DNA of 64,000 bases, from positions 124,001 to 188,000 of the forward strand of contig JAWQEG010000514.1 in the NCBI GenBank assembly GCA_033782935.1, written 5' to 3'. The translations under genes were made by a program, and so were the position numbers. Below the pieces are notes generated by a model that saw only the letters and a list, made by a program, of their open reading frames with translations, was not told where the DNA came from and made no database searches. Positions 14,951 through 28,100 of this stretch are shown one piece after another. Positions within the stretch are counted from its first letter, which is position 1; every line of letters begins with the position of its first letter. Source of the stretch: Petrolisthes cinctipes (Eukaryota > Arthropoda > Malacostraca > Decapoda > Porcellanidae).

Positions 14951-15508
14951 AGAGTCCCTTTGTCATCATTTCAGCTCTGCTCTGTTATTTGTCTTGGCTG
15001 CCATATTCATAAAGCTAGCTGTGACATTGTACTAGACTGTGCTGTATCAGTGTACAAGAGGAGGATCAGTGTGTGGTTGTGCTTTTTCCCATATATACTT
15101 TTTCACTGTAAATTTTTCCCATTTCTGATGGCATTCTAACCTTTGCAGTAGGAAGCAAGAAACAATTGCCTTTTAATGCAGTCCAAGTTTGTATTGAAGT
15201 GGAACTCTATTCTGCCCTAAGTGTCATCAGTTGTCATGCTCTCCCAAGTGTTAGGGGTGCTACAACCATCAATGTTTTTTGGATCTGTAAATTCGTGTTG
15301 AAAAGAGTTATTTTTCTAGAAATACAGTATTTTTTAAGCCAGGCGGCAATAACTACTAAAACTATGTTTGAAATAGGAATTCTTTCCAGAGTCGATCACC
15401 AATATATGACTTAGTGTTCTTCCTGCTGTAAGTGTAAGTTGTCCTTGAAATTTTGATTGCTTTTATAGGTGGTTTACAGATGGATAATGAATTTTCAGAT
15501 GAAAAATC

Positions 15509-15628
15509 AATAAAATGACAAAAGACTGATGTTAGTCAATTAAATTATTAAAATCCATTAAGTCCAACATATATGTGAAACTCTGTACAGTATATTAATT
15601 AGTCATGTACAGTATTTCTTTAAATAAA
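15509..15628 (+). terminator. Candidate OSTC polyadenylation signals
   Basis: AATAAA occurs at 15509-15514 and 15623-15628, about 560 and 670 bp after the OSTC stop codon. The following retrotransposon fragment starts at about 15644, so the 3' UTR most likely ends at one of these. Confidence 0.5.
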
Positions 15629-15643
15629 GATGTTTATTTCTGA

Positions 15644-16700
15644 GCAAAAGCATGTGTGAGTAGAGGCTGATCTAAGTTAACACTTCAGTATCAGTGTACA
15701 GTAGTATTGAGATAAGGGTGTGTCTTGTCACAGTGGCTTTTCAATACTTTCATAGATGGGTGTACAAGAAATGAAGACAAGCAGGTGGCCTGGGTGTGAG
15801 CCTGAATGGAGTAAACTGATCCTTGGTGACACGCTTTGCAGATGATACCGTGTTGCTGGCAGAGAGTGAGAGGGTGGTGGATGAGTTTCAGGGTGTCCAA
15901 AAGAGAAGGAAACAAAAGGTGAATGTTGATAATAAGAAGGTGATGGTCTTTGAGAGGGGAGAGGTTGAAATTATTGATTTAAAAAAAACCTGCAATGTGA
16001 GAGTGCTTAACGGGACAAAGTGTGAGATTACCTTGGATTCTTGGAAGGTGAGATGATGGTAGAAGTTTAAATATTTAGGAGCAGTGTTGTGTAAATATGG
16101 GAACACAAAGGAGAAATGAGAGGTAGAGAACAGCTAGTGTGCTGTAAACAGGCCGTAATTATATAGGCTCTCTAGGGAGAATCAAGAAGGGTAGATGCGT
16201 GAGCATGAAGTTGATGGAGGTCAAAAGGGAACTGAGAAATTCATAGTCCTGCCAATACTGACATGCTTCAGAGACATGGAGATGGAACCGAGCACAACAA
16301 TCTAGTCTAGAGTACAAGAAGTGAGGTGATAATTAGGTTACCTGACTGGAGCATGTGGCGTGGCAAGCAATGAGATAATATACGAGAGGTGTGGCCTGAG
16401 TGAGAAGGTGGTTGGTGCTAAATGTGGACTGAGGAGTGATTGTGAGAGAGTGAAGTGAAATATTTTGAGGTGTTTTGGACATTTGGAGAAAATAAAAAAG
16501 TAGTTCACAAAGAAGGTGTATGGGAGTGAGGTAAAGGGACCTGAAATGAGAGGCAGGCCACCAGTCAGGTGGGTGAACAGGGTAGAGGAGTACATAAGAG
16601 ACAGGAACATGAATGGAATGGGGGGCCTCTGAGCGCTGGCCTGATGATAGAACTAGACACACTTTGGCCCTGGCCACACCCTTGGGGAGGGTGGGTGGGT
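15644..16700 (+). mobile_element. Decayed non-LTR retrotransposon fragment (reverse transcriptase to 3' end)
   Basis: The catalytic FADD motif of reverse transcriptase is visible in the frame TRFADDTVLLAESE at 15823-15870. It is followed by degenerate versions of the family's C-terminal region (KYLGAVLCKYG-like at about 16070, then gagacatgg and gaggtgttttggacatttgg). It ends near 'cacccttggggagg' at about 16690. Frameshifts and stops break it repeatedly, so it is not functional. It lies just past the OSTC polyadenylation signals. Confidence 0.8.
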
Positions 16701-16736
16701 TCCCGGATGTAAGTCTATACAAATGGTAGTCTCTAT

Positions 16737-17518
16737 GGTATTTATTGAAAGAATTATCGTTTTGTAACAGTGTTGCCAGATCGGGCTAAGTCCCAGTCAT
16801 TTCCTGTACTTTACCACAGTCATTTCCCGGTAGTTTGCCCAGGTTAGGTCCCGGTAGTCTACTGTGGTCTAGGTTAGGGTAGGTAAGGTCAGGCTAATTT
16901 CAAAATGCCCCATTTGAATATGCCGTATCTTGGAAATGGGGCATTTGCGGAGGAAATGCCATACAGGAAAATAGCAGTGTTGCCAGATAAAAATCCTATT
17001 TCATGGCTAGACCACTGTGGGCTAGACTGACCTAAAATTTCGGCTAAATGCTCTAGAATTTCATCATCATCTTCACATGTCATATATTTTCATCTCCAAG
17101 TCTTTTTCTGTCATTTAAATTTAGTACATTAGCTCTGCATTTAAAATATATTACTGATTTTGCTGAATTATCATATGTATTACTTTCTTCTTTAATTTTC
17201 TAAATAAGTGGGTAATGAAGGTAGAAAAACCGTACGCAATAAAGGTTATTCGGTATACCGGTTATTCTTTCAAAGACTATTTTCTTCTATGGCATTTCCT
17301 CCGCAAGTGCCCCATTTCCAAGATAGGTCATATTCAAATGGGGCATTTTGAAATTAGCCTGACCTTACCTAACCTACTAGACCGCATCAGACTACCGGGA
17401 CCCAACCTGGGCAAACTACCGGGAAATAATAACCTTGGTAATGCCCGGGGCAAAATACTGTGACCTAGCCGGATCTGGCAACACTGCTACAAAACGGTAA
17501 TTTTTTCGATAAATCCCA
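16737..17518. mobile_element. Nested cluster of 8-bp-TSD elements
   Basis: An element starts ggtatttattgaaagaatta at 16737 and runs to about 16975 (gaggaaatgcc, acaggaaaatag). It is then interrupted by about 220 bp of unrelated AT-rich sequence and resumes at 17200 (aataagtgggtaatgaaggt). It runs directly into a second, oppositely oriented copy (caaagactattttcttctat to aaacggtaattttttcgata, ending about 17518). At least two insertion or rearrangement events are needed to explain this order. Confidence 0.65.
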
Positions 17519-17951
17519 TTCTATCAATATTTACCGTTTTAACTACTCTTTAACTACAGTACTTTCATAATTCTAGAATGAATTTGTGTTATTTGCATCC
17601 CGTTGAAAAATTGAAAAGTGAAAGTACGAAATCTACGAACTTTGTTTACGTCAATAAATATTGTCGGTGACCGTGACTCGGTGGCACTGACAGAGGCTAC
17701 AGCGACAGTACCATTGACTACCATAGGGCCAGTGCCCACCCACAACTCACAGGTGTTACCATTACAGTGCCAAAAGACAACATGATACCAAATGTTACAA
17801 GATGCTGAGATACAAGTCATACAACAATTGATTTGGTCACTCTGATGTATACTGACAAAACAAGGATAACAATGTGTTGATGGTGAGGTGAAAAAGGTTC
17901 ACTCACTTTGTTGAACATCTCGGAGTCGTGGGAAGGTTTTAAGAGAACAAG
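17519..17951 (+). promoter_or_regulatory. Upstream region and presumed 5' leader of CHPF
   Basis: About 430 bp lie between the repeat cluster and the CHPF start codon. No gene, TATA box or definite transcription start is recognisable. The last stretch before the ATG (ctcactttgttgaacatctc) is presumably 5' UTR. This is positional inference only. Confidence 0.3.
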
Positions 17952-20900
17952 ATGAGCGGTATCCTAAAGTCTCTTATATTTTTTGGACGACAAAGCTCAC
18001 CATTGATCATTGGTCTGTGTATTGGCATAGCGTTGAGCTTAATACTGACCCCATTTCTGGAGGATGACTGCTCTCCTTCCATAACCCAGGAGATATTAGG
18101 GGGTACGAGGGTTGGCAATCTGAGGGACCTTCGTAGCAATGGACCATCGGGTGAGGAGGACTATGAACCTCGTCTTGTTCTGAGAAATTATAGTAAGGAG
18201 GATATTGACAAGTTATCAAAGCCTGATAAACTATCAAGGCCTCGGTACTATACCACAGAACTTGGTATGAGGGAAAAGCTACTTGTTGCTGTTGTTTCAA
18301 CAAGAGAGACCGTTGGCTCGTATGGAATCAGTCTTAATAAAACGTTGAGTCACTACGTTGACAAACTCATTTTTTTTTTGGATGGAATTGGCACTAAAAA
18401 ATTAGGGTTGAACATCCCCATAGTTGGATTTAAAGACGAGAAGCCGTTGCTGAAGGTTTTTAGGATACTGTCCTACTTAAATGAAAACTATCTCAATGAC
18501 TTTGATTATTTCTTTATGGTATCTGATCGAACATATGTTCATGGACGTCGACTCTACAAGTTGTTGCAACACATCAGCATTAGTGAGAATATCTACATGG
18601 GAACACTGCTTGACAATCCTCAGTCACTCTACTGCTCACTAGGTAGGTTGAAGGTTTTCTTTGGTAAATATTGAAAGAATTACTGTTATTGCGTACGTTT
18701 TTTCTACTTTCATTACTCACTTATTTAGACCATTCTAAGACTATTTTCTTTTATAGCATTTCCTCCGCAAATGCCCCAGTTCCAAGATAGGGCATATTCA
18801 AATGGGGCATTTTGAAATTACCCTTGCCTGACCTGACCTAACTTAACCTAGACCGCATCAGACTACCGGGACCTAACCTGGGCAAACTACCGGGAAATAA
18901 CCTTGGTAAAGTACAGGAAACGACCGGGGCAAAATACTGGGACCTAGCCGGATCTCGCAACACTGCTACAAAACGGTAATTCTTTCAATAAATACCTTTT
19001 CTTTCTTAATATAATATTTATTTTATTACGGTATTTTTTCTCAATTTCGAGACTGTAGGTTGTCAGTAGCCCGTGACTCTTGCAAGGCCCCGAGATTATT
19101 AAGTGTCAAATTAGATGAAACAGTGGAGCTTCATGGTGTTGGTAGCTTCTCTTCTATCCCACTAGATGACAACATCTTATTTATTTATACAATTCACTAT
19201 CAGTAGAGGGCAGCTACACCGTCATTCACAGCATATTGGAATATGGTTGGACATCTTCTGTGTTGTGAGTTGACGATAATGTAGGGGGTATTTTCTTTAC
19301 GTTTCGGTATAGCCAGGATATATACTTGACGAACGGCTGGACTCATCAGATGACCGCTGAAAAACCCCAGATGTTTCTCGTAGACTCGAACCTGGGCCAG
19401 TGCCATTCACAGTCTGTCACTGTATCCACTCTGACACCGTCTCCCCCTTAATTTATCTGGGCATCGATTAGCTGTAATTGGTATTGGTACCGGTACTATA
19501 CCTTATGAATATAATCAAATAATCATGTCTGCAATTGCAAGATTGTAAATAGCCATGATGTGGGTTACCTTTAAGATGAGTGAGATTTTTATCGACTACA
19601 ATATACCTACACTTTAATGGAACAAGAATAAAAGAACAAAGAAGTAAAATATCACTACAACATTACTGTATTGTATCCTGCCATGGCTACCTGCTAATGG
19701 AGGGTTCCTGGGAGATGGCAAGACTTTAGAAATATAGCCTACACTATTGTTCTGTAGATTTATCATTAGTATTTTAGACTAATACCAATTCATGTACTTT
19801 TATCTTCATAGAACAATTAAATTAATGGAATACAAGTAGGCCTATCCTCTCTCATATTGCACTGCTCTTTTGATGTTGCTATTTTATTACTTCAGATACT
19901 GGTATACAGATGAATATCAAAACTGATTCGTCATATTTATTATCTCAGTAGGCTACAGTATTTTAGGTACTGTATGTATTCCCTCCTGTAAAGATTTAAG
20001 GTTACCGGTAGTTATAAAAATGAATGGTAGTACTGTACTGCAATTAGGTACAAAGTCCTGCTCATTACAGTTACTTGTACTTAATTTCATAATCCCTTCA
20101 TAGTTACACAGTTACTTGTACTTAATTTCATAAGTAGGGAGAAAAATGTTTGCTCATTAATGAATCATAGCTAGAGAAATAAGTTTTTGCTCAATGCTTA
20201 AAATTCACTTATGTTACAACGCTCCATTACTGTATATAGGCTAACTGATAATGGCTAAGCAAGTTGTTCCTTCTTATTGTGAACATTCCTTTATAGATGG
20301 TGGAATTATCCTGAGCCACTCAGTACTGAGAGCGGTGGCCGAGTCCCTGAGTTGGTGCTCACGTAACACTTACTCTGATAGTGATACAGACAACCTGGGT
20401 CGCTGTGTGCTACATGCTATTGACCGACCCTGCATCACTTCAATCCAGGTCTTGTCAAGTAGTGTTTTTTTGTTACTAAAGTGACAGTGACTAACCAAAG
20501 TCCCTGAAAACTTTATGTAAGTGCTGTACTTTGCTGTAAAGAGTATATCCTTAAGATAATTATTTCTCAGAACTCTGTAAAAGATGATATCATAGATATT
20601 CATAAAAGATTATGCCTGAAATTATGCACTTTGGCATCAGTGGGACTGATGATCAGATCAGGTACAATATCAATAGTTAATTTTTCTAAGTTGACATATG
20701 TACGATCCTTTCAGTTATAAATTTTTAGTGACCAAGCTGGATAATCATCACTAAAATATACGGTATGGAATAGACAAGTGTTTATGTATGAAAGGGGCAC
20801 TTACCCACTCACATACCCCTTTCCTTGCTCTTATTGCTTGTTATATTGCTGTACCATATCCACCCAACATGTTTTTGGTGAGTTGAACAAGTACTTCGTG

Positions 20901-23900
20901 TTCCTTTTTCTGATATGTATCATATAATTCGTATCTATGATAGAATACAGAGTCTAATCGCCAAATTCTTTATCAATCCATGCATCAGTATTGATTTAAC
21001 TGTAGGCCTGCACATGCAAGAGTAATCATACACTTTAGCATTTGTCTTATAGATGTAAAGAGCTTGAATATACACAACAGAATTTGTATGTATGAATCTC
21101 TTGTGTCAAATGTTTACCCGACAGCAAAGCATAAACAATTATAACAATATAATAGTTATCTCATATGTGCAAGAAATAATGGTAAAAATTCTCAGTACAG
21201 TATTACAGAATTGTTACCATAAATTATTGAACATAATACTGTATAATATAAATTTCTGTATGCTTAAAGTGAAGAAGAATTGGATTAGAAGGCTGATACT
21301 GTATGTAATTAGAGAGAGCATCAGGGAGTGAGATTAAATTTTCTTCACTGTAGGGTCAGCAGTACAGCAGCTACCGCATACGAGATGATGTGGATGTTGT
21401 GTCACACCTGGAGCTGATAGGAAGTAGCACCCTGGTTAAGGAAGCAGTCACTGTGTCAAATGTTCCAGAAGCCAGTGACATCTATGCCCTCCATGTTTAT
21501 TACCTACAGGTAAGTTGTGCAGCTATAGAGAGTCTTAGGATTTAAATATGTGAAAAGATGTATACAGTATTTGAAGTTTTTTCAAAGCTAACTGTAACAT
21601 TCGGGCAATCAGTGTTTGCCCATTTGATGTTTAATTTCACATACCATATTTGGCAGATACCGTCGCACACACAAATTCACTGTACAGTACATTCACTGTT
21701 ATCAATCCAGTGTCTACCTGGGGTTCAGAGTTTCACAGTATCAAAGTATGTTTGGTCTCCTCCTGATATATCTGTCCTCTTTTGTTATGTAGAGGGTTGG
21801 TGTATTTGTGTTATCTATATTCCATGTATATGTTCTCATGTTGTGTTCATTCAAATATGTATGTTACCTTGGTTCCATTTTACCCTGTTTATTTGTGTTA
21901 TGTACCCCATGTGATTGTTTCTATGTTATGTCTCCCTTTCCAAATGCCATATATAGTATTGCCTGGTACTATTTTTGCATTATTGTATTGTATTCTGTTG
22001 CATTGACTGTTTAAAAACATATTTCTGTTTGAAGAGGCAATAAGCTCATGCTAAGCAAGTAAGTACGGTACTTTACTTATTAGTAAAGTATACTACTGAA
22101 TGGCATTTGATGGCATTTGAAGAGAGGATGGAGGAAGTGAAGGAAATTAAGTACCTGGGTACAGTTCTGTGTAAACATGGGAATATGGAAGGAGAAATTA
22201 GGGAGAGAGCAGTGAAGAGTAGACAGGTCATAGGATCACTGGGGAGGATTATGAAGGGTAGGAGTGTGAGGATGGAAGTGAAAAGGGGACTACGAAATAG
22301 TATAATCCTGCCAACACTGACATATACGTCGGAGACATGGACATGGAGTAGGGCTCATCAGTCTAGAATAGGTGCTGTGGAAATGAGTTACTTGAGATGA
22401 GCATGTGGACTTACTAGGTGGGATGGAGAAAGTAATGAGAGTGTGTATGAGTGAGAAGGCAACTGGTATTGAATGTGGAGTGGTTGAGGGAGTGAAGCAT
22501 AATACATTGAGGTGGTTTGGACATGTAGAAAGAATGCAGGGTGTTTGTAAAGAAGATGTATGGAAGTGAAGTTGTGGGACCTGGTGTGAGAGGCAGACCG
22601 CCAGTTAGGTGGCAGAACAGAGTGGAAGATTATGTAAAGGAGAGAAGTGTGAGGGGCAGGGGAGGGCTTGACCAAGTAAGGAGGGAGTGTTGGAACAGGG
22701 ACAACTGGAGGCACTTCTGCCGTGGCCACCCCCTTGGGGGGAGTTCCCGAAGGGAACGAGGCGTCAGAGCTATAGATAGATAGATAGATTTGAAGAGAGC
22801 TTTACAATACACAACTCTGTAACAGAATGATGTGCAGTTGGTCAACAACACTATCCGGGATCAACGTTCTGAGATCGAAAGGATAAGACCCAGTGCCCCT
22901 TACATTAAGCGGGAAGTTACTTGGCCGGTTGGGTCATCTCCACCTCACTACCCAGCAACTAGGTGAGGAATTGTATCTTTTTCGAAACATCCAGCATGTA
23001 ACTTAATGATAATGTTTCTCCCTTCATGAATTGTAAACTGTGTGAGTATGGATACATGGTTCTTATCCCTTACACACCTCATGATCTCTGTGCCTAACCC
23101 AGGCTGGCAGGCAAGTTCCCTGATTTTCATGTAATTTCATTAATGAGTACACTCAAACCTTGATCAAAATATATTCTCACCACTCTGATCTGCCACGATG
23201 CGCCAGGGATGCTTGTCGACAATGATGGGCACAGCAGCATGACAACATAGTCGTGGGCTGTCGTGGCCTTTGCCATGAATGTGTGAAAGCCCCTTATGTA
23301 CTAGTTCTTTAATAGCTTTATGGCTATGTGAAAATTTTTCCTGACTCTTTAGTTGTTGTTGTTGATGTTCTCCCCGGGACAGAATGGCCTCCTGCCCCAC
23401 AGACCCCCGGTATGCTCTGGTAACAGTGAAAAAACAAATTAAAATAAAGGAGGGGCTGGCCCTATATGCCTGGGCTACCAAAGCAAATTCCAGGAAGATG
23501 GGACCAGAGCTTACTGGACCAGGGAGTCTGGGGGCCTCCGACCACCAGGGAGATTGGGGGGAAGGTCTTTGATCCCACAGCCAGTGGTGTGAACAAGAGC
23601 TACAAGTGGGGCCACACCTTCTATGAGACCAGTCCTGAAGGAACCATAAAGGGGGAGGGAGTTTAGACTGCTGCATGCAAAGGGATAATGCACCCCCGTG
23701 TGCTGGCGGTCCACACAGCAGTGGGAAAAAAAAAAAAGCCTGGTTGCAGTACACCTCACCTGGATTTTTAACCCATGTGGGCAGATCTCGTTAAATCCAC
23801 TAGAAAGTGACCAGGTCCTACAACAATCTTTATTCTAGCCCTGTGGGGGATGGTTAGTAATCACAAAGAATAAAGTCAGCCCAATGGGCAATGACGTTAT

Positions 23901-25141
23901 AATGATATACTGTAAATTTTTATTTCAGATTTGATGTTGTATGCTGGGAGATGTTCAATTCTACCCATATTTTTATGCCTGATGACCACCACAACACCAA
24001 ACCTATTATTGGGGCAGACCTTCATGACCTTATGGTGAGCTTACCATAAGAATCTGCATGATTATTTGGATCTTGATTTTTGTGTATCCAGTACTGTATT
24101 CATTTTATTACACTGTAAGAGTTTACTGTATATTGTTATCTAACAGTGCTTGTATGCATCTATTAAATAAATTATTTAAGTAGTAAAATAAAACAAGAAA
24201 TTTTGAAAAATACTTTCTGTTTATTAAGTTACACAGATTATTGGAAAAAGTTGTATGAGACAATGAATACAGTGATGTGTAGTACAATGATGTCCCAAAG
24301 AAACCACAACCACAATGTACAAACAATATATCCGGGCCTCACTGAGACTCATCTCAACACCCTTCAGACCATACAAAGTAGAGCCCTAAAGATAATCACA
24401 GGCTGCACAGCTACCACACCTACAGACCACATCATGTAACCAAAGTCCTCAAGATCAAGGACCACCTTGACATGAGAGGCACTCAAACACTTGCTGCTGC
24501 CTCCACAAACCCACACCATCCACTACACTACATGGCAGATCACCCACACATGCCAAGGAACACCAAAACAACACCCAGTACACATTATCAACACAAATAC
24601 ACCCTGCCCACCCAAAACCAGTCTCCAGAAACATATCCATACTCAAATCATTCACCAATCCATCCAAACACTCAAAAACAACACTCAGCTGCATGCACGA
24701 CCTTCTGACATCCACCCATCTGAATCCTCCCTTCCCCGAGAGGACAGAGTTCACCTACCAGGCTACAATGTGGCCACCACCCAGCCCTTCTGACATATCA
24801 GAAGAAGCTGGATGGAGCCATTGTGGATGCTTGTCCAGGCATTAAACACATTATGGAAGACTGCAGTGCACACAACCACACTTGCCAACAACACAACATA
24901 CACTCTCTGAAGGCACTGTGGGAAAGCCCGGTACTGGCCATGGTCTTCCTCAGGGGCTCTGGGGTTTGGCCAAACAGCTTGAGGAATTTCAACAACAATA
25001 ACAGTGATGTTCCAATATGAATTTATTACCCAGATGATCAATGTATGCAATACAGGTGTTACTTATACGTGTGTGTGTGGGCAGCAGTTGATTTGGACCA
25101 CGGTAACGGACTTGATGAAGCCTATGTCCAGTGTCGGAACA

Positions 25142-25172
<31 letters not shown>

Positions 25173-28100
25173 TGTTGGCATGTTATAGTGGTACACGGTG
25201 CGCCCTTGTTTCTGTTGGTGTGGGGTTGATTCCGGTGTAAGGTACAGTAGTGTGTTCATTAGGTGTAGTTTCTTTATACAGTATACCCAGTAGGGTAGTG
25301 TTGCCTGCAGTGTTGTGGGCAGTACATTATTTTACAAATTTTTGCTTCCCGCTGTACCCAAGCCACTCCCTTTAATGGCTATATTCAACTGTACCTCCTT
25401 TCCTTTTCCTTCCTTTGTGCTTGCTGACCCTCCTCTCTATTGCCTTCTTTGTGCTACAGCTACAAGATCTTCCACTTCTAGCACAATCTTTTTTCTTCCC
25501 CTTCAATTTATGCAGCATATATGTAGGTCCAAGGTGAATGTTTATTTAGTTCAATCATCCAAGAAAGAAATGGCTATTATGATTGGTGACTAAATGGCTG
25601 ATAATTATGATAGGTGACTAAAGAATGAATGTGAGAATTTTTGCAATACAGTACAGTGTACTGTTTGATATATGATGTGGTAGAATAAATACTAATATTA
25701 TGTTGGATTTGTTTGATGGAAGCATTTGGGGTGCTCGTATATAATAACAGAAAATTGTTTGTACATAACTTTTATTTTCATAAAATTAAGCATAAATTAC
25801 TTCTCTGTCAGAGTGTAGTGAATGCCAGTGTTGCCCACATGCACAACCGGGCAGGAGGCCGACTAGAGTACCGAGAGCTGGAGTACGGACACAGGCGGTT
25901 TGATCCAGCCCGGGGTGTGGACTACATTCTCTCTCTGGCCTTTAGGGACAATGCCTCTGGTCGCATTGTCTCAAGGAAGTGCGTACACAGTAAATTTGGT
26001 ACAGTATATGCCCTGGTGACCAATGCTGTTCCCAGGAACTCGTGTCTTGTTTAGGGGGCAGGGTCTTGTTGTGTTGGTTTGGCTTCATTGTTGGCCTTTC
26101 TAGTTGGGTGCTTCTGGGGGATGGTCCCATAACAAAGATGCCATTTGCCAGGACCTGCCCAGGTAGACCATTTAAGCTATCAAAAGACAGTGGATGGAGC
26201 CATTGTAGATGCCTGTCCAGCCTGCAACACAATACCCCACAGTATTAAACACATTATGGATGATTGCACTGCCCACAACCACACTCACCAATAATACAAC
26301 ATATATTTCATGAGGGCCCCATGGGAAAACACGGTTCAGGCCATGGCTTTCCTGAAGAACTTGAAGCTGCATGGCCAGACATCTTGGGGAGCTTCATTAA
26401 CAACAATGGAGGTAGTCTGATAAGTGGAACTGTTTTAAAAATTCAGTAACTTCCAGCTAAAAACCACTTACCTTTTTGTAAAGAATTTTTCTATAAATAT
26501 TGGCCTTAACCTTTAATTCGCGGGTGTAGTAAAATTTCAATACTAGCAACAAGTCTGGAGCACCACAGGTGTAGCATACATTCAACAGCACAGTTTTTAA
26601 ATTTGCGCGGTCCCAAACAAGCTAGTTTCAGGGTGGTAACAGTGAGCAGTGTCAGCCAAGGAACTGCCACAGCACTCACAGCCACTACCAGTCAGTCTTA
26701 CTCGAACAGTGAGGGTGGAAGGACATATTCTCATCACTCCTCTTTTCCTGTAATTACCATATATGTACATAAAAATGACAATGACAATGACAATATATTT
26801 CATATTGTGTTGAAAAATGTTATTCCGACATATTTTATAATGAAATTAGAGTGTGAAAATGTACTTAGATATGTAAATAGAGTGTAAAAGTGAATTTTGA
26901 GTTGATGCCAGTCTGATGTGGCTACCCATCCTATAGATGTCCATTTAGTCATCACAAGTACATCAGGAGACAGCTAGAGGTTTGTACTTTAATATCCTGT
27001 ATCATTTATGCAGCGTGAGTGGTTTACAAGCTATTAGCCGTCATATATGTTGTTTACATAGTGACCGCAAGTGCGGGAGTGAGGCCCTCAAGACATGAGC
27101 TGCCGCAGTAGATAAGGCCTGCGGCTTAATTGTTAATGTCTGTGTTTGTTTGGTACAGGATGGAGGCAAGCCGCCTGCTGACCGAACCAGAGATTGTACC
27201 GATGCCGTACGTGACAGAGAACACCCGTGTCACCGTGGTGCTGCCTGTGGCTCAGGATTACCTGTCAGAGGTTACCCAGTCTGTCAAAAGGTCAGAAATG
27301 TGTCAACTGTTATTATCTTAGTTTTTCTAGAATCTGCACAGCTATCTTTATTCATCATAATGCTATGTTTTAGTACTAAAAGGAACACTTATTTTTTGTG
27401 TTGTCGTAGCTCTCATTCGAATCCCCTATGGGGGAGGTATTACCTCTGGTTATGTAGGCAGTATTTGAAGGATTTGGGCACCCCTCTCAGCCCCAGCCAC
27501 TCCATTTCAATTTTTCAACTGTCCCTACTTTCCTTCTCTTTCCTTTGTGCTTGCTGTCCCACCTTGTTTATCTTCTCACTCATTCTGTAGAATCTTTCAT
27601 CCTAATAGAAAATTGACTTCACATCATTGTGAACCTGCTGGCTTGCAGGGAACTGCTATCTTTAAATTACAGATTTCTCCTAGAGATCCTTAGCTTTTTG
27701 TTGAGGTTACGTACTATGAATTTTGTGTCATGAGAGGTGATTATCTCAACGACCCTTATTATTGTTATTATAATACAGTATTGTACTTTTATAATACTGG
27801 TTATGATGTTATTGGTGCAGGTATGAAGCAGAGTGCATGGTGAAAGGAGAGCAGACAATCCTTCTGCTGGCTTTGCTGTATAAACCTGGTGTGTCTTCTA
27901 GTGGTGATAACAAGGACATATATAAGGTAAATGCACACACTAACTTTAGTTGTAGATTTTGTAACAGTATTGTCATTACATGCAGTACAAGTCAGTCCTT
28001 TGGTAATACTATGATCTCTCCTACCTTGTCCTCTTCTGAGTGCATCACCACCATTGTTCTGATGGATGTGCAACATTTTCAATTGTTCTGCCTGCCACCC

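Noticed and set aside
15823..16056. Reverse transcriptase-like frame as an active gene
   Set aside because: The frame is short and its neighbours are frameshifted; the element is a dead fragment.
20328..20360. tRNA A-box-like sequence (gcggtggccgagt)
   Set aside because: It lies inside CHPF exon 2, is in frame with conserved protein, and has no B box or cloverleaf.
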